Below, in pieces: positions 22,689 to 34,030 of a stretch of 64,000 bases of DNA. The DNA comes from Botrytis cinerea B05.10 (lineage: Eukaryota > Ascomycota > Leotiomycetes > Helotiales > Sclerotiniaceae), in NCBI RefSeq assembly GCF_000143535.2, contig NC_037310.1, positions 2,418,001-2,482,000 on the forward strand, given 5' to 3'. Position 1 is the first letter of the stretch. Every line of letters begins with the position of its first letter. The position numbers and the translations under genes are program-made. The notes beneath the pieces were generated by a model. It was not told where the DNA came from, searched no databases, and saw only the letters and a list, made by a program, of their open reading frames with translations.

Positions 22689-24393
22689 CTTGTCGGCGTT
22701 TTGAATAAAAGATCCAAGAAAAGTGGTATTCAACACCCAAGAAGAAGCTGCGTCTGGTTTGTATAAAACCAGATGATCTGAGAGATGCAGATACAAATGC
22801 AGATGGATGATCAAATACGAAATTTATGATAACCCCGGAGACCTTATATACACAACATGAGATAAAAGAGAAGTCGAGCTAATTGCCCTTCGAAGTTGAA
22901 TCGTCGGCAAGGTTGAGGCATCACAAAAACGAAGTCGGACCCACTACTCTCCTCTTAACAATGGCTGCATTGATACGTCATCTTCATCTCAAAACAAATA
23001 CGAAAGAAATCCTTATTCGTAGCATGGGGTTACTAGCAATCACGGTTTAGACAGATGTCAAAATGAGATGTATTTCTGCATTCGTCAAGTTGATGTAGGG
23101 CATGTATGCAAGTGCATGCATGCACCTAACCAATGTATAGTTTAGAGTTGCAATAGTTACTTTTCGCGACGAACTGACATACCTTAGTCTCCAGTTTTTG
23201 AGTCCCAAAAACTAGTTTTTTTGTTTTGATGGACGAGCGGCTGCTCGGTGTTGATGTGTATCTCGCCCCGAATCTACTTCGCTAACAAGATTATGTAGCC
23301 ATAATCCGCGAGTGATAGGTTCGAAAGTCTATAATTCTCGGCAAGAAGTACTGAAACTTTGATGTCATCTCACTTCTGGTCCTGATAGCAAATCGTTGCA
23401 GGAAACATACATTCCTCTGCCCACCATTATGCACTATCAATGCGTTTGCTGCAATCCATCGTAGTGCAGATTTTTACGAAAGACTTTGTGGTTGATTCCC
23501 CGCATTCAGTTCTCCGCAAAACCCAACAGCCTCGCATAAGCCGAAATGGGTTCGATGATTGGCTTATGACGGCGTCATGTCAATGCTAGTTGAAGGGTGG
23601 GGGCTAGGGGTAAGGGTTGAAAATCCCCACTCGCGTTGACATACTCTAAAATTGTGCCTTAAGTCCCATTATACCCGGTACACCGGTACACTGGCTCGGG
23701 ACCGACAAAAAAAGAAACCACGGGGAAAGCTTGCTAAGGCGAGAATTGGTTAGTTGAGAAAGAAGGGCCGAAAGCTAACATGTTGTTTACATAGTTGTTG
23801 TGCTTTTTTAGGTCCGGAAGTTTGCAGCCATAGGACTGCAAAGTTTATTCCTTAAATACCCGCACAATCAACTTCGCTTATGGGGAAGAAGTTTACTCCG
23901 TATTGTAGTTGAGAATACTTGTAACCTCTGAAAACCTTGCACACTTGTTCTATAGTGGATTAGCGATTGATTCTTTGGCATTCACTAGCTGAAAATCCCC
24001 GGCTGACACAAGAAGTCCGTCCCATAGTTCTCAAAGTCTCGTCTCGAGCTCGTGTCATCGAGAAACCTTGTATTCTCCGCAATGGCTTAACGAGGAGGCA
24101 AGGTAGACTTCAGTGGTATGCTCCAACCCCAACCCCAACCTCACCTCCACCCTTTCCCCATTGTTTCCAAAGGTCTTTGCGTGATTCGTTCGAAGTCGAC
24201 ACGTGGCAGACTAATAACTCCGTTTTGCTCCTATAATTCTATTTCCCTTTTTCGTAGCTAGCTTGATGATACCTAGAAGTCAATATCTGATTTAAGGGGG
24301 AAGTCGTCGCATTTTTATCTTAGTATTTTCGCATATTTTCACTTTCCTCTAAGAGGATCATACATGCTAACAGATATCTGCCAATCCTTCAAT
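22689..24393. other. Divergent promoter region between two secreted hydrolases
   Basis: About 1.7 kb between the esterase (minus) and the PAF-acetylhydrolase-like gene (plus). No gene is supported. A GGTTCGAA at 23318-23325 resembles a tRNA B box, but no A box or cloverleaf accompanies it. Confidence 0.5.
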
Positions 24394-25566
24394 ATGGCAT
24401 CGCTTGCTCTCCGTGCTGCCTTCTTTCTGTCTTTTGTCCCGTCACTCGTCGTTGTACAGGCCTCTATCAACATCACCACCATTCCCCTCCCCGTTCCGGA
24501 AGGACCATATAGTTCTACAATCGCAGTATCAGAGCTCACTGACACGTCACGGGCTAACCCATTCAATGGATCCTCCCCATATCGTCAACTTGTAGTCAGC
24601 TATTATGAGCCATATCTTAGGGAAGATTGTGCTAATATTGGCGAAATTGACTACATGCCAGCTGCAGTGGCAGATTGGTTCAATGAGAACGATCTCCCAA
24701 GCCCTGGTTTGACAACATTCTCTCAAGTCAGATTTTCTGATATCTGCCTTGAAGCACCAACTACCAAGCCCGATACACCTCTTCTTATCTGGACTGGTGG
24801 TTTCTATACCAGCCGTCTCCAGTACGGTGCGATTGCACAAGCAATTGCCAGCTGGGGCTACAGAATTGTGACAATAGATCATCCATACGATGCAGCAATT
24901 GTAGAATTTCCGGACGGAACAATCATTTACAGTGCGTACGCCAGTGGAGCACCAACTGACGCTACTAGCGCGTATCTCCAAAGCATCCGTGTCAAAGATA
25001 TTGAGTTCGTTACGGGTGTATTTTCGAAAACTTCTGAGGTTGTCGGCCTGTATGGACATTCCTTGGGAGCATCATCTCAGACCGCCGTGTTGCAGGCAGA
25101 TACAACGGGCAAGTATGTGGCAGGCTGCAACTTGGACGGTAAATTGCAACCCCCTGTTGGACCGACTGGACTCGGTAACTCATCTGAAATAAAAAAATCT
25201 TACATGTTCTTTGCACATTATAACCACACTATTGCTAGTGACCCATCATGGACTGCATTTTGGAATACGACAGATCTTTTGACGCCGAACGATCCTAGAG
25301 TATCCCTTGAACTCTCCAACACAATCCATAACTCATTCACTGATCTACCGCTTGTTATCGATGTGGCTGGCATACGATCAGTCAACGAATCTTACTTCGA
25401 GACACTCATCGATACAATTTATGGGCCTCGTGAAATTCACGATATCACGTCGTATGTTCGTGAGTTCTTTGATTGGACTCTTAAAGGTGTCGAGACGCAT
25501 CCACTTTTAGATGCGTCGAATAGCTCTTTCCCAGATATTCTTTTCGTTCGAAAGGCTGGATATTAG
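24394..25566 (+). CDS. Secreted PAF-acetylhydrolase-like alpha/beta hydrolase
   Basis: A single exon of 390 aa from the ATG at 24394; an in-frame ATG at 24364 would add ten residues before the signal peptide. The N-terminus (MASLALRAAFFLSFVPSLVV) is a signal peptide. The triad of the plasma PAF-acetylhydrolase/lipoprotein-associated phospholipase A2 family is visible: Ser in LYGHSLGASSQ, Asp in GCNLDGKLQ, and His in NTIHNSFTDLPLV. Many N-glycosylation sequons are present. Family members cleave short or oxidised acyl chains from phospholipids; the fungal role is unknown. The gene converges on the AAA ATPase. Confidence 0.88.
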   Translation: MASLALRAAFFLSFVPSLVVVQASINITTIPLPVPEGPYSSTIAVSELTDTSRANPFNGSSPYRQLVVSYYEPYLREDCANIGEIDYMPAAVADWFNENDLPSPGLTTFSQVRFSDICLEAPTTKPDTPLLIWTGGFYTSRLQYGAIAQAIASWGYRIVTIDHPYDAAIVEFPDGTIIYSAYASGAPTDATSAYLQSIRVKDIEFVTGVFSKTSEVVGLYGHSLGASSQTAVLQADTTGKYVAGCNLDGKLQPPVGPTGLGNSSEIKKSYMFFAHYNHTIASDPSWTAFWNTTDLLTPNDPRVSLELSNTIHNSFTDLPLVIDVAGIRSVNESYFETLIDTIYGPREIHDITSYVREFFDWTLKGVETHPLLDASNSSFPDILFVRKAGY

Positions 25567-26203
25567 GTCCGAATGAATATTTTCAGGGAGGGATTTGTCA
25601 ATTATCCGCCTGAAGAATGGATGGAATAATTACTTTGATATAATGGAAGAGATAGTGGCACCACAACTATTAGAAAGTTAGACAGAGCATGGAAGCACTT
25701 GCGAAAGCTATTAGCACAATACGTGAAAACCAGAATTGCCAAATTATATGATACCATTAATTCATAAGATACTGACGTTCAAATCTGCTATTTGTCGGTC
25801 CAGTTTACGTGCTCAGTCCCTCATGTAGCCACCCCCTTTCTTCGACCTACACTCCCATTATCGCTAACTAGACCGTTTGATTAAGCCCATTAAAAATTAC
25901 CTAAGGGTACCCTCTCATACTATTATGCTTTATATAGACGCAAAATCTCCACAGGTCATAGTCATGATGTTCAACTTCCAGGTCTGAACACCTTCCCCCG
26001 CCAAGCTCTTGGAACATACATTTGTCATCCATAGTTTCCAGTTTCTCGATTCGTCCATTACCTCGCCCCCACTTCATTTTCCAACGGGATAAACACCATG
26101 TCTCACCCTAGAGCCCAGGGATGCCACAAGAATAACGAAGTACAGCTCGTTTGGATGGATTATGTTGCGCCTACTGATCCTGCAAATTGGCAACTCTCAA
26201 ATC
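25567..26203. other. Convergent 3' flanks
   Basis: About 640 bp shared by the 3' ends of a plus and a minus gene. No gene is supported. Plus-strand frames after 26098 are antisense shadows of the AAA gene. Confidence 0.5.
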
Positions 26204-28961
26204 CTACCAATACTGGTACAACACCATTCTCGATACAGCAGATTTGTCATACATCTGTGCAAATCGTCGCATCTCTTGCATGAGTTGTGGGGATGTTGTA
26301 GGAGTATTGCTTTTCAACGCCTGGTGGAAGTGCGAGATATTCAAGATTCTGCTGCTCTTGACATGTAAAGACTCACCCGCCTCTGTGTTGCGATATTCTC
26401 GTTGCGAGATAACAGCGGTTTCAACACACAAAGCCATGATGTCTGACCCAGTATATCGATGTGTTACTTCCGCAAGCTTTTTTAGATCGACACTCCTATC
26501 TAAGGATTCTTCTTTTAAGAACATCCGGAACATATTTTCTCGTGCTGAGATTGTGGGGAGTCCAATGTAAATTCGACAAGGTACTCGTCTCAACACTGCA
26601 GGGTCAAGCAGGTGAGGTAAGTTTGTTGCAAGAAGTAAAAAGGGCGAGTTTGAATCTTTAGAGAGGCCATCTGCTTCCTGTAGGAGCTGATTGACGAGTT
26701 TTCTCTGGTAGATTGACCCTGATCCACCTTGACTACGGGAACTGAATAAAGAGTCCGCTTCATCGATGAAGATGATAGATGGAAAAAGCATCTTTCCAAG
26801 CTTGAACAAGCTTGCAACAAGCTTTTCCGTCTCACCGACATATTTGCTTTCCATCTCGGCGCCAGAGACACTAAGCATGATTGATCCAGAGGTCTTTGCA
26901 AGTACTCTTGCGAGTTGTGTCTTACCAGTCCCTGGCGGACCGTACAGTAGTGCACCCCCAGCAGATGTCTTAAGAATTCCACAAGAATCTTTTTGAGATT
27001 CTCCGAGTGAGATTATGTCTGTAATTCGAGCCTTGATATCTGAGTCGAGTTCGATATTTGACCAAGTTGTATTAAGATCGCCTGTGAATTTTGTAAGAAT
27101 TTTATTTTATGATCAAGACACGCAATGTGATGGCATAAGTACCTGGACTGACAACAGTGTCGAGCAATTGGTACAAATGCTCGTCCTGTTGACTCTTTGA
27201 TATCTGTTCCGCTATGCTCCAAGCCCGTTGGGGGAGCTTCGACTTCCACGGCTCTTTTAGATCGTCTTTATCTTCGTGCTTTTCGAGCCACTGCTTCTCT
27301 GCCTCATTTCGCTTTTCATATGTTTCCATGACTATCTTCATAGAGTCAATATCTAATTTGCCTTTCGCAGCCCTTCGGGCAATAATCTCTATGTTATCCC
27401 AAGGAAAGAAATGGCGGCGCATGGCTCGTAAGGTAGCATCTGGGATGAAAGTCTCCCAATCCACAGTGTAAGGCTGTGCCAAAGGTGACATTTTAGCTTC
27501 TGGCGACATTCTAATGCAACGTTGCAAGTGTCTTATATTTTCCTTCAATCTTGCGTTCTCCTTATCTTTTTCGAGAAGTCTATACTGTTCCTGGCTCCTG
27601 GCAGTGAACATACGCATGATTCCTTTTTGGGTTTGATTACTGACAGAATTAAGAATATCCTCGTCGTCTCCTCCTAACATCATAACAATCGTGTTTTCTT
27701 TTGACAAAGTCCTGATAGCGGCCTGTAGATGTTTGAATACCTGAAGATACTTTTGGTAATTGCAAAACCTGCCAACACCCGAAACAAGAACTACCAGGGC
27801 TGGTGATCCTACTTTATTGTTCTCTTCGTGTTTCTCCAGTGTCTTTTTCATCAAATGAGACTCAATAACATTCCTGAAGAGGGTAGTATACTGAAACCTC
27901 CGCCTATCGGCAATTTCCATCTCCTCTGGTTTGTCGATAGAAACTCCAGTTTGATGAATCTTCTGCATTCCATGTTTTGTTACCGAGTCAACGTTTTCCA
28001 ACTGTTCGTCAACAGACAGTAATTCCTCTTCGTCTTGAGATAAAGTTGAGTCCATGTTGTTGTAGATCCTTGACGACATCTTTGACATCAATTTGTGACG
28101 GAAAATGATGCTCCCGGCCAAAACAGCAATCACCATCAACACAAGTATCGTGGCAAAAGTCAAAAGACCAAGGTACTGAAGGAAGGAGAAGAGCTTTTTA
28201 CGAGACCTTCTTGATCCTCTCCTGCACAAAAATTCATATTCCTGCGAGTTTGTCGTTCCAACGCTAGATTCACTGCTATCAGATGCACTCTCACTAGATG
28301 CACTCCTTGTAACAGGAGACGACGAGCGTGATGTAGTACAGACAGAAGAGGCCGGGCAGCAAAGCTCCACACACATGCACTGATCATAGAGTAGATTGAG
28401 ATAGTGATCGTCACCCCTTCTTTGGTCATCTCGCTGTTCTGAATCCTCTCCGTTTCCAAAATGCTCTGCCAAATCTCTGAAGTCGTCGATATTCAATTCA
28501 ATCAAGTCCGCTTGCACATCACTAGCAAATTTCTTTGCCACCTCTGACAAGAATTCTTGACCGAGAAATGCATGAAATCCACCCGGGAGAAGAAGCTGAA
28601 CAGCATCGAGCGCAAACTTGGGGGTTTTTTCTGAAGTAAAGGTCGCTCCGAGACCCTCAGCCTGTTGTTTTGGCAAGATGGCTTTGTCTTTTGGCATGAC
28701 CAGATTAAGAAGCTCATCGTACAAGAAAGAATCCAATTCATATCTTTCTTCCTGAGATTCCTGGCCATTTAATGTCGTATCTTGGACTTTTTCGGTATGA
28801 TTTGGCGGATTTGGCGGAAGGATGACAATTCGACGCGCTTCTTGGCTCAATTCAAATGCAGTTTTGACACAATTTTCCATAAACCACGAAGGCATGGAGA
28901 CATCTGAAATAACCTCCTCGGCCTTATTTGCGTTCACCCTGGCATCGACATCTACGGCCAT
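26204..28961 (-). CDS. Membrane-anchored AAA ATPase (Msp1/spastin-related clade)
   Basis: Two exons, 28961-27143 and 27081-26204, joined by a 61-nt intron (GTACTT...CACAG), encode 898 aa. The C-terminal AAA module has Walker A GPPGTGKT, Walker B SIIFIDEADS, sensor 1 LLLATN and the Arg-finger region PAVLRRVPCRIYIGLP. The helical C-domain follows (THRYTGSDIMALCVETAV), like Msp1/ATAD1 and other meiotic-clade AAA proteins. The N-terminal 600 residues seem to hold a degenerate, P-loop-less ATPase-like domain (around DVQADLIELNIDDFRDLAEH and later PALVVLVSGVGRF). Between its halves sit a Ser-rich segment and one strong transmembrane helix (about residues 259-287, YLGLLTFATILVLMVIAVLA). The ATG at 28961 is preferred over the longer frame to 29114, which adds a Phe-run. 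The organelle cannot be told from sequence. Confidence 0.85.
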
Positions 28962-30609
28962 ACTTGTTGAGAGGACGGATCGAGACTTGAAAAGACACCG
29001 GAAACAGTCAATCTTGAAGGTTGTGATACAAAAAATGAAGAAGAAAAAAAAAGGTGAGAGATATAGGGGTGTGAAGAAGATCATTACGCTAGAAGCAGCG
29101 CACCTATCTTTCAACGAGAGGCAAAAGGAATTTCAGCAAACAATATGGCATGGCAGATTATGAAACTAGTCTTTTCTACCGTGAATTCTCCCCACATCTA
29201 TCAAGTATCTACCTACACTAATTCGTTGTCCATAAGCCCTAGATTCTACTTGCAAGCAGCAAAAGCCGTGCGGCATGTGTAAGATCTTAAAATACTTTGG
29301 CATACTATCAGCCCGTGTCTTACGACCATCCGAAGGCATTCGCTGATTTTCTGGTCGAGTAAGAACTATCGAAGGCTGACTGTCGTACCTAGTCAGTTTT
29401 GACCGGGAGTGTTACTTCATCGGTATTAGAACACAAGCGCTGCCGTCTGACTATAAGCTAACTCACGATTTCATTCACCGCTGCTCGCTTAAACCCACGA
29501 CATGAACTGAACTCCCTTTTAGAGCCTCAACTTTATTGTAACATTACTGATCCCCCAAGGATTTTTCGTTTAGAATTGCATAGATATTCTACCCCCAAAA
29601 TGTGCATTTCGGGATAAAAACATTGTCGAGAAGAAGGCTCGAGGGCCCGCACTGACTTATCCCTGACCTCAATAACCAATCGCACTGCAACACATTGTTA
29701 TGCACCACCGAAATTGTTAAATCTGGAAGCCTGATGCATTTGACTCACAACACAATATTGTTTCAAAGCTAGGACTTGAGATTATCCTGCCTTGATGAGA
29801 TGTCAAGATTGAGTGAAGATCCTCAGCCTTCGTTCTTCGAGGTACAGGAGTATTTTTATTCGGATTGCTGTCTCCGGTTATCACAGCATGAGACACGAAG
29901 ACTCCCTACTGCACATTGAAAAAAAAAAAAACCAAGTGGCTCGCTGCAATGACTCAATTTATCTCATGTTCTAAAAATTACATAATTCGTTAAACATCGT
30001 TCTATCATGGCACAGATAGACCATGATAGTTTTTCAAACTTCACGAAATCCTCTGGATCATGGAAACTTAATCAATACAACGATGCAACTGGACTCAAGC
30101 GTTAAGAGAAAATTGGAAATTACACGTGGTATCTCCAACCTTCCACGCGCGACACGTGTTTATCATTGTTTGTTCGGTTGACTTTAGGGGTTTAGAACGT
30201 CCAGATTCCTTTTCCAATTGTTCTCCAGAAACGGATTCATCATCAGAATCTTCAGGCGCCAAACGGTAATCTGAATGCAATGATGTTACAACAGACTTTG
30301 AATCCGAATCCGCATCCGAACATAACAACGTTCACTTCAACTTCCGAATTCGAGTAAAAGTTTCCTCCCTTCCCCAACCGTCAACCCGCTCATTCTGAAG
30401 AAACTGCAGATGACCACTTATAATTGAGGATGAAGAAACAGGACCACTCAAATAATAGCACTATTGTTTGGAAACTGATTTAATGAAGAATTATTCTGAA
30501 CGTTGGGGATTTTCGGGTCTGCCGGTTCTTTAGTTCCGAGTGAGCCTTTTTAAACACAAGGCTTGATTGATCTACAGGGGCTGCCAGGTGTTTTTTTCTT
30601 CACCACTTT
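28962..30609. other. AAA gene promoter and adjacent non-coding DNA
   Basis: No gene is firmly supported. A minus-strand open segment at 30095-30328 (SDYRLAPEDSDDESVSGEQL and similar acidic residues) looks protein-like but has no ATG at its head. It may be a remnant or exon related to the interrupted frame at 30610-31089. Confidence 0.4.
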
Positions 30610-31089
30610 TTATAAAGCCCTCATGATCTGCTGGTACAGAGTCCTAGATAGTGGAGAACAGAATTCCTCTATCTTGCTGCGACCGGTGGATTTGTTGGAA
30701 TCGATTCTCTGGTTTGAAGAGTTCATTCCAGAATGGTGTTCTCTATCGTACTCGTCTTCTTCATCGTGCTCGGAGATTGGTGGAGCTCTATATATTTTTT
30801 TCATATCAATTTTATGGACAGAAACTCTCCTCTGATCGTGTAGATCTCTACCGAGAAACTCATCCCTATCGTACTCATTGATCTCATCGCAACCAAGGTG
30901 TTGGTGCTATCGGTGTCTTTCTTTTGCCTTGACATCTTCTCTGTCCGGCCTTTTGAAAGAGTTCAAAGTGTCTGACCTATAGGTAGGATTATTTGCTCTC
31001 ATCGACTTCTCGTCGGAAATGTAGATCTGGTCGTTTACCGGCAGTTGGAGAGCCAGTAATTGATATATCGATAGTTTGCTGCTACTCAT
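30610..31089 (-). pseudogene. Hypothetical 160-codon frame broken by one in-frame TAG
   Basis: From the ATG at 31089 one frame runs 160 codons to TAA at 30610, with a single TAG at 30909-30907 after 60 codons. The part after the stop is hydrophilic and protein-like (CDEINEYDRDEFLGRDLHD; RAPPISEHDEEDEYDREHHS), and the composition matches on both sides of the stop. No intron with usable splice sites removes the stop. No domain is recognised. It may be a decayed gene, a sequencing error, or chance. Confidence 0.3.
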
Positions 31090-31565
31090 AGCGAGTCCTT
31101 TTTACTAGATGCCCCTCCTTGTCCACACTTCTCCATATTGATCTAGAACAGTAATACGCAGTCTTCACTTCTGAGTATATCAGATCTCACCATAAGAGAA
31201 TTCGATTTGCTATGAAAAGATGACGCATTCACTATTGATTGATTGAAGGGAGCTAATTTTGACAAGAAACAGATTTTTCATCACATACTTCACTCTATTC
31301 ACGTGTTTAATGAAACTTTTCAAATTTATATTGATGGTGCAAAATCATATCTATTAAAGGGCTAATAAAGGATAAGTATGTGAGAATATCTTACCACGGT
31401 TTTCGTTCTACTAGCAGCATGTATATATACTCACTTGTACGCCGGCCACCAGCATACATGAGTGAGAAAAGAAATGGGAGCGACTTACCTCATAATACTC
31501 ATGTGAGTTTTTGGGCCTTGGTAACAAAATTATCGTAGGAAGGATTGAAATGCCTCTCGTCGAAT
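31090..31565. other. Amidoligase gene 3' flank
   Basis: About 475 bp of AT-rich sequence. I see no gene. Confidence 0.5.
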
Positions 31566-32666
31566 TCAAATGAACTCGACCACATGACCACCACCCATGG
31601 CTGTCTTTTCTGCTGCGCCCTTTGTTCTTTTCTCGACTCGGACCTTGTCGGATATTAGTTTCTTGCCATAGTAGTATGCTTGAGCTGGGCAACCAAGCCA
31701 CATGAGATAGTCAACCGTGGTAACACTATTCTCGTCCCCAAATCCAATTGGTCTTTCGACGTCGGCTCGGAGTCGCTCGAAAAGCTCTTCGTCCTTGACG
31801 TGGCATGCCTTTTCAACCAACTTCACGCATATGTGAACCCAATGTAAAATGCCCTCCGAGTCAAGAGTTCCAGGGTGCTGACGGAACTCGATCGTGCGTT
31901 TTCCAAAAGTAGAACGAAAAGGGGGGGCCAAATTGCTTATGTTGAAGCCTGCATTTCTGGTTCCCAATGCCACACATACCTGTTCATTATCAGTAAGTGC
32001 CAAGATACAATTTAAAAACTGAAGGCGTGTGAGCTCAATTTTCCCCCCAACCAGTGGGGACCAATCAAGGGGTTTACAAAATACGTTCTTTAACCGAATC
32101 TCAGGCATCAGCAATAAAATCTGACGTTCGTAGGTCCATGCGATGGCCATAAAGTTGCGTAAAATAGGCCATTCGAAACCATGGTATCCATTACCAACGT
32201 GAACATGCAACCCTGTAGTTTCGTTAACACGAACTAAGTAATTATATCTCAGTGTTCGCACCACTGTTTCTACGGCCCTTCGAGAGACATCATCGTAGTA
32301 GTAGGGTGGTGATATAATTTCCATGCCATATTCAAAATACTTTCTGGTGTTTGAACTTTGCTTACCTGGGTCAACGGTGCAGTCGGTTTTCAATATCCAA
32401 TTGGTAGCAATGTTTGCAGCCACTTCATTATCATTCCCAAATTCAGACTCCTTCACGGTTGCTAGAATGCCAACTTCCTCCAATTTTCTCTGGATATCAT
32501 GATTTATGGAATCTTCATCCGCGAGAATTTTTGCATCTACTTTGCGAGAGTCGCTTGGATGGGGGGTTTCACCACCCTCAGGCAAAGTAGCCAAAAGGAA
32601 TTCGAGTTCGACACCAAAAGTGAGCCGAGACTCTGCTTCTGGAGACGGTCCTGTTGGGTTAAGCAT
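31566..32666 (-). CDS. Putative amidoligase (glutamine-synthetase-like COOH-NH2 ligase fold)
   Basis: A single exon of 366 aa from the ATG at 32666; the upstream TTG at 32705 is not a start. The motif order fits the putative amidoligase family (Pfam Amidoligase_2): LTFGVELEF (metal/ATP acidic strand), NWILKTDCTVD, GMEIISPP, TTGLHVHVGNG, and KRTIEFRQHPGTLD with the Glu-Arg pair. The acidic and His residues expected for Mg-ATP binding are present, so it is likely active. The predicted reaction is ATP-dependent amide bond formation between a carboxylate and an amine; the substrates are unknown. No signal peptide is seen, so it is probably cytosolic. The next gene, 1.36 kb away and divergent, encodes a small Cys-rich protein; a link is only a guess. 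Confidence 0.85.
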   Translation of the reverse strand: MLNPTGPSPEAESRLTFGVELEFLLATLPEGGETPHPSDSRKVDAKILADEDSINHDIQRKLEEVGILATVKESEFGNDNEVAANIATNWILKTDCTVDPGKQSSNTRKYFEYGMEIISPPYYYDDVSRRAVETVVRTLRYNYLVRVNETTGLHVHVGNGYHGFEWPILRNFMAIAWTYERQILLLMPEIRLKNVFCKPLDWSPLVGGKIELTRLQFLNCILALTDNEQVCVALGTRNAGFNISNLAPPFRSTFGKRTIEFRQHPGTLDSEGILHWVHICVKLVEKACHVKDEELFERLRADVERPIGFGDENSVTTVDYLMWLGCPAQAYYYGKKLISDKVRVEKRTKGAAEKTAMGGGHVVEFI

Positions 32667-33264
32667 CTTGATTGTATTAATTGACAAGACGAGTTTGTGA
32701 TGCAAGCATTAGAAGCATTATCAAAATTGATTTCGAGAATCTGACAGGCTTTTGATATAGTCAACAATGGATTGTTCTTGCATAGTTGACTAACACTTAT
32801 TAAAGGGAAGCAACCTTTCTTTCACAGAATTCCTACAACGTAACAACAGGGTTGGGCATCCTTTGTGAGATACAAAGACAACTAAAACTATACACAGTTG
32901 ACAAGGGACTGAGTTTTTCTTCCAGTCGTGACCAGAGATAATTCTTTGTTCTTTTAAGGTCGGCAATTTTGACAAAAGTATTCTCGGAGTTGGAGAATAT
33001 TTAAAGACCTGAAAATTTGCATGAATTGATTCCAACAGTCGAATCAATTTCATCTCAAAACGACCTAATTGGCTGTTATTTATTTTGACCAAGAGCTTTC
33101 AAAACAAATAAACCAATTGGAGCTTGAAATGGCGGGTCAATCACGATGATAACACCTTTAATTTAGGAAACAATACCATTTATACGATGGTATCGTAGTA
33201 TGAGCCCATAATCTACAATATCAGATTAGTTCGGATTTTGAACTAACACTGGCACCAAACCAGC

Positions 33265-33293
33265 GCTAGACAATCGCTAGACAAAAGCTAGAC
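33265..33293. repeat. Three GCTAGAC repeats at exact 11-bp period
   Basis: GCTAGAC occurs at 33265, 33276 and 33287. The array is flanked by ACCAAAC on the left and GTTTGGT on the right. Helical-period spacing suggests a protein-binding array, but no binding factor is known. Confidence 0.7.
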
Positions 33294-33585
33294 GATTGGC
33301 GTTTGGTTAGAGCTGATTGATATGACAGGGCAAAGCCATTCTAGCGCCGATGCAAGATGCCACACTTCCATCAGATTAATAATTACCGCCAAGAAATTGA
33401 ATAGACTTTAAATAATGAGTATCAAAAACAAACGTCCTTGGCACAGAGAAATTAGCAGAGAAGCCGGGGAAGAAGGCGTTGGTGATTGAGAACCTAGTGC
33501 AGAATGTATATATTTAAAGTTTGACTAGACATGCGCTATACCTTGCGAGAATAACTAGTGGGCAGAGTGATCCCAGATACTTAGG

Positions 33586-33598
33586 TATATATATATAG
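33586..33598 (+). promoter_or_regulatory. TATA box of the Cys-rich protein gene
   Basis: TATATATATATAG is followed by a C/T-rich stretch with CTCTCCTC, a typical fungal core promoter and start region. It lies about 435 bp before the ATG at 34031, implying a leader near 400 nt. Confidence 0.45.
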
Positions 33599-34030
33599 TT
33601 TCTGCTGCCCAGTCACTCTCCTCAAAACATTCTCCTTTCCCTCTTAATATAGTGCCTTATTCTGCCCATAAATCCTTTGGACAGTAGCTGAGAATAATTC
33701 CTACATAACTTTCTACTTCATATACAACTGCAGCAACCCACAACCACTCCTTTCAGATTTCAACCAGTCTATACCATCCTCTGGGCTTGGAAGGATTTGT
33801 AGCTTATACAATAACATACATAAGTCATATATCCTTTCGGACAGCGATCAATTACTATTGTTGTTATAGCAGCAGTACAAGTATTGATTATCTTTACAGT
33901 CCCGGCGACGTTTACTCTCAAGACTGACAAAGTTCTAGAAAATCAACATCGAAGAGGCCGAAACGTTTCAAGATTATTATCATTTGGATTTGAATCGAAC
34001 TCATTCAAATTATATTAACAACATCGCAAA

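Larger units (their letters stand above)
32667..34030. other. Divergent intergenic region, amidoligase and Cys-rich gene
   Basis: It contains three GCTAGAC copies at 11-bp spacing (33265-33293) flanked by an ACCAAAC/GTTTGGT inverted pair, a TATA box at 33586-33598, and a long leader up to 34030. No extra coding gene is supported. Confidence 0.5.

Noticed and set aside
23300..23345. tRNA gene suggested by GGTTCGAA
   Set aside because: No A box, acceptor stem or cloverleaf can be folded around it.
31566..32705. Amidoligase start at 32705
   Set aside because: The codon there is TTG; the first in-frame ATG is at 32666 and the domain begins soon after it.
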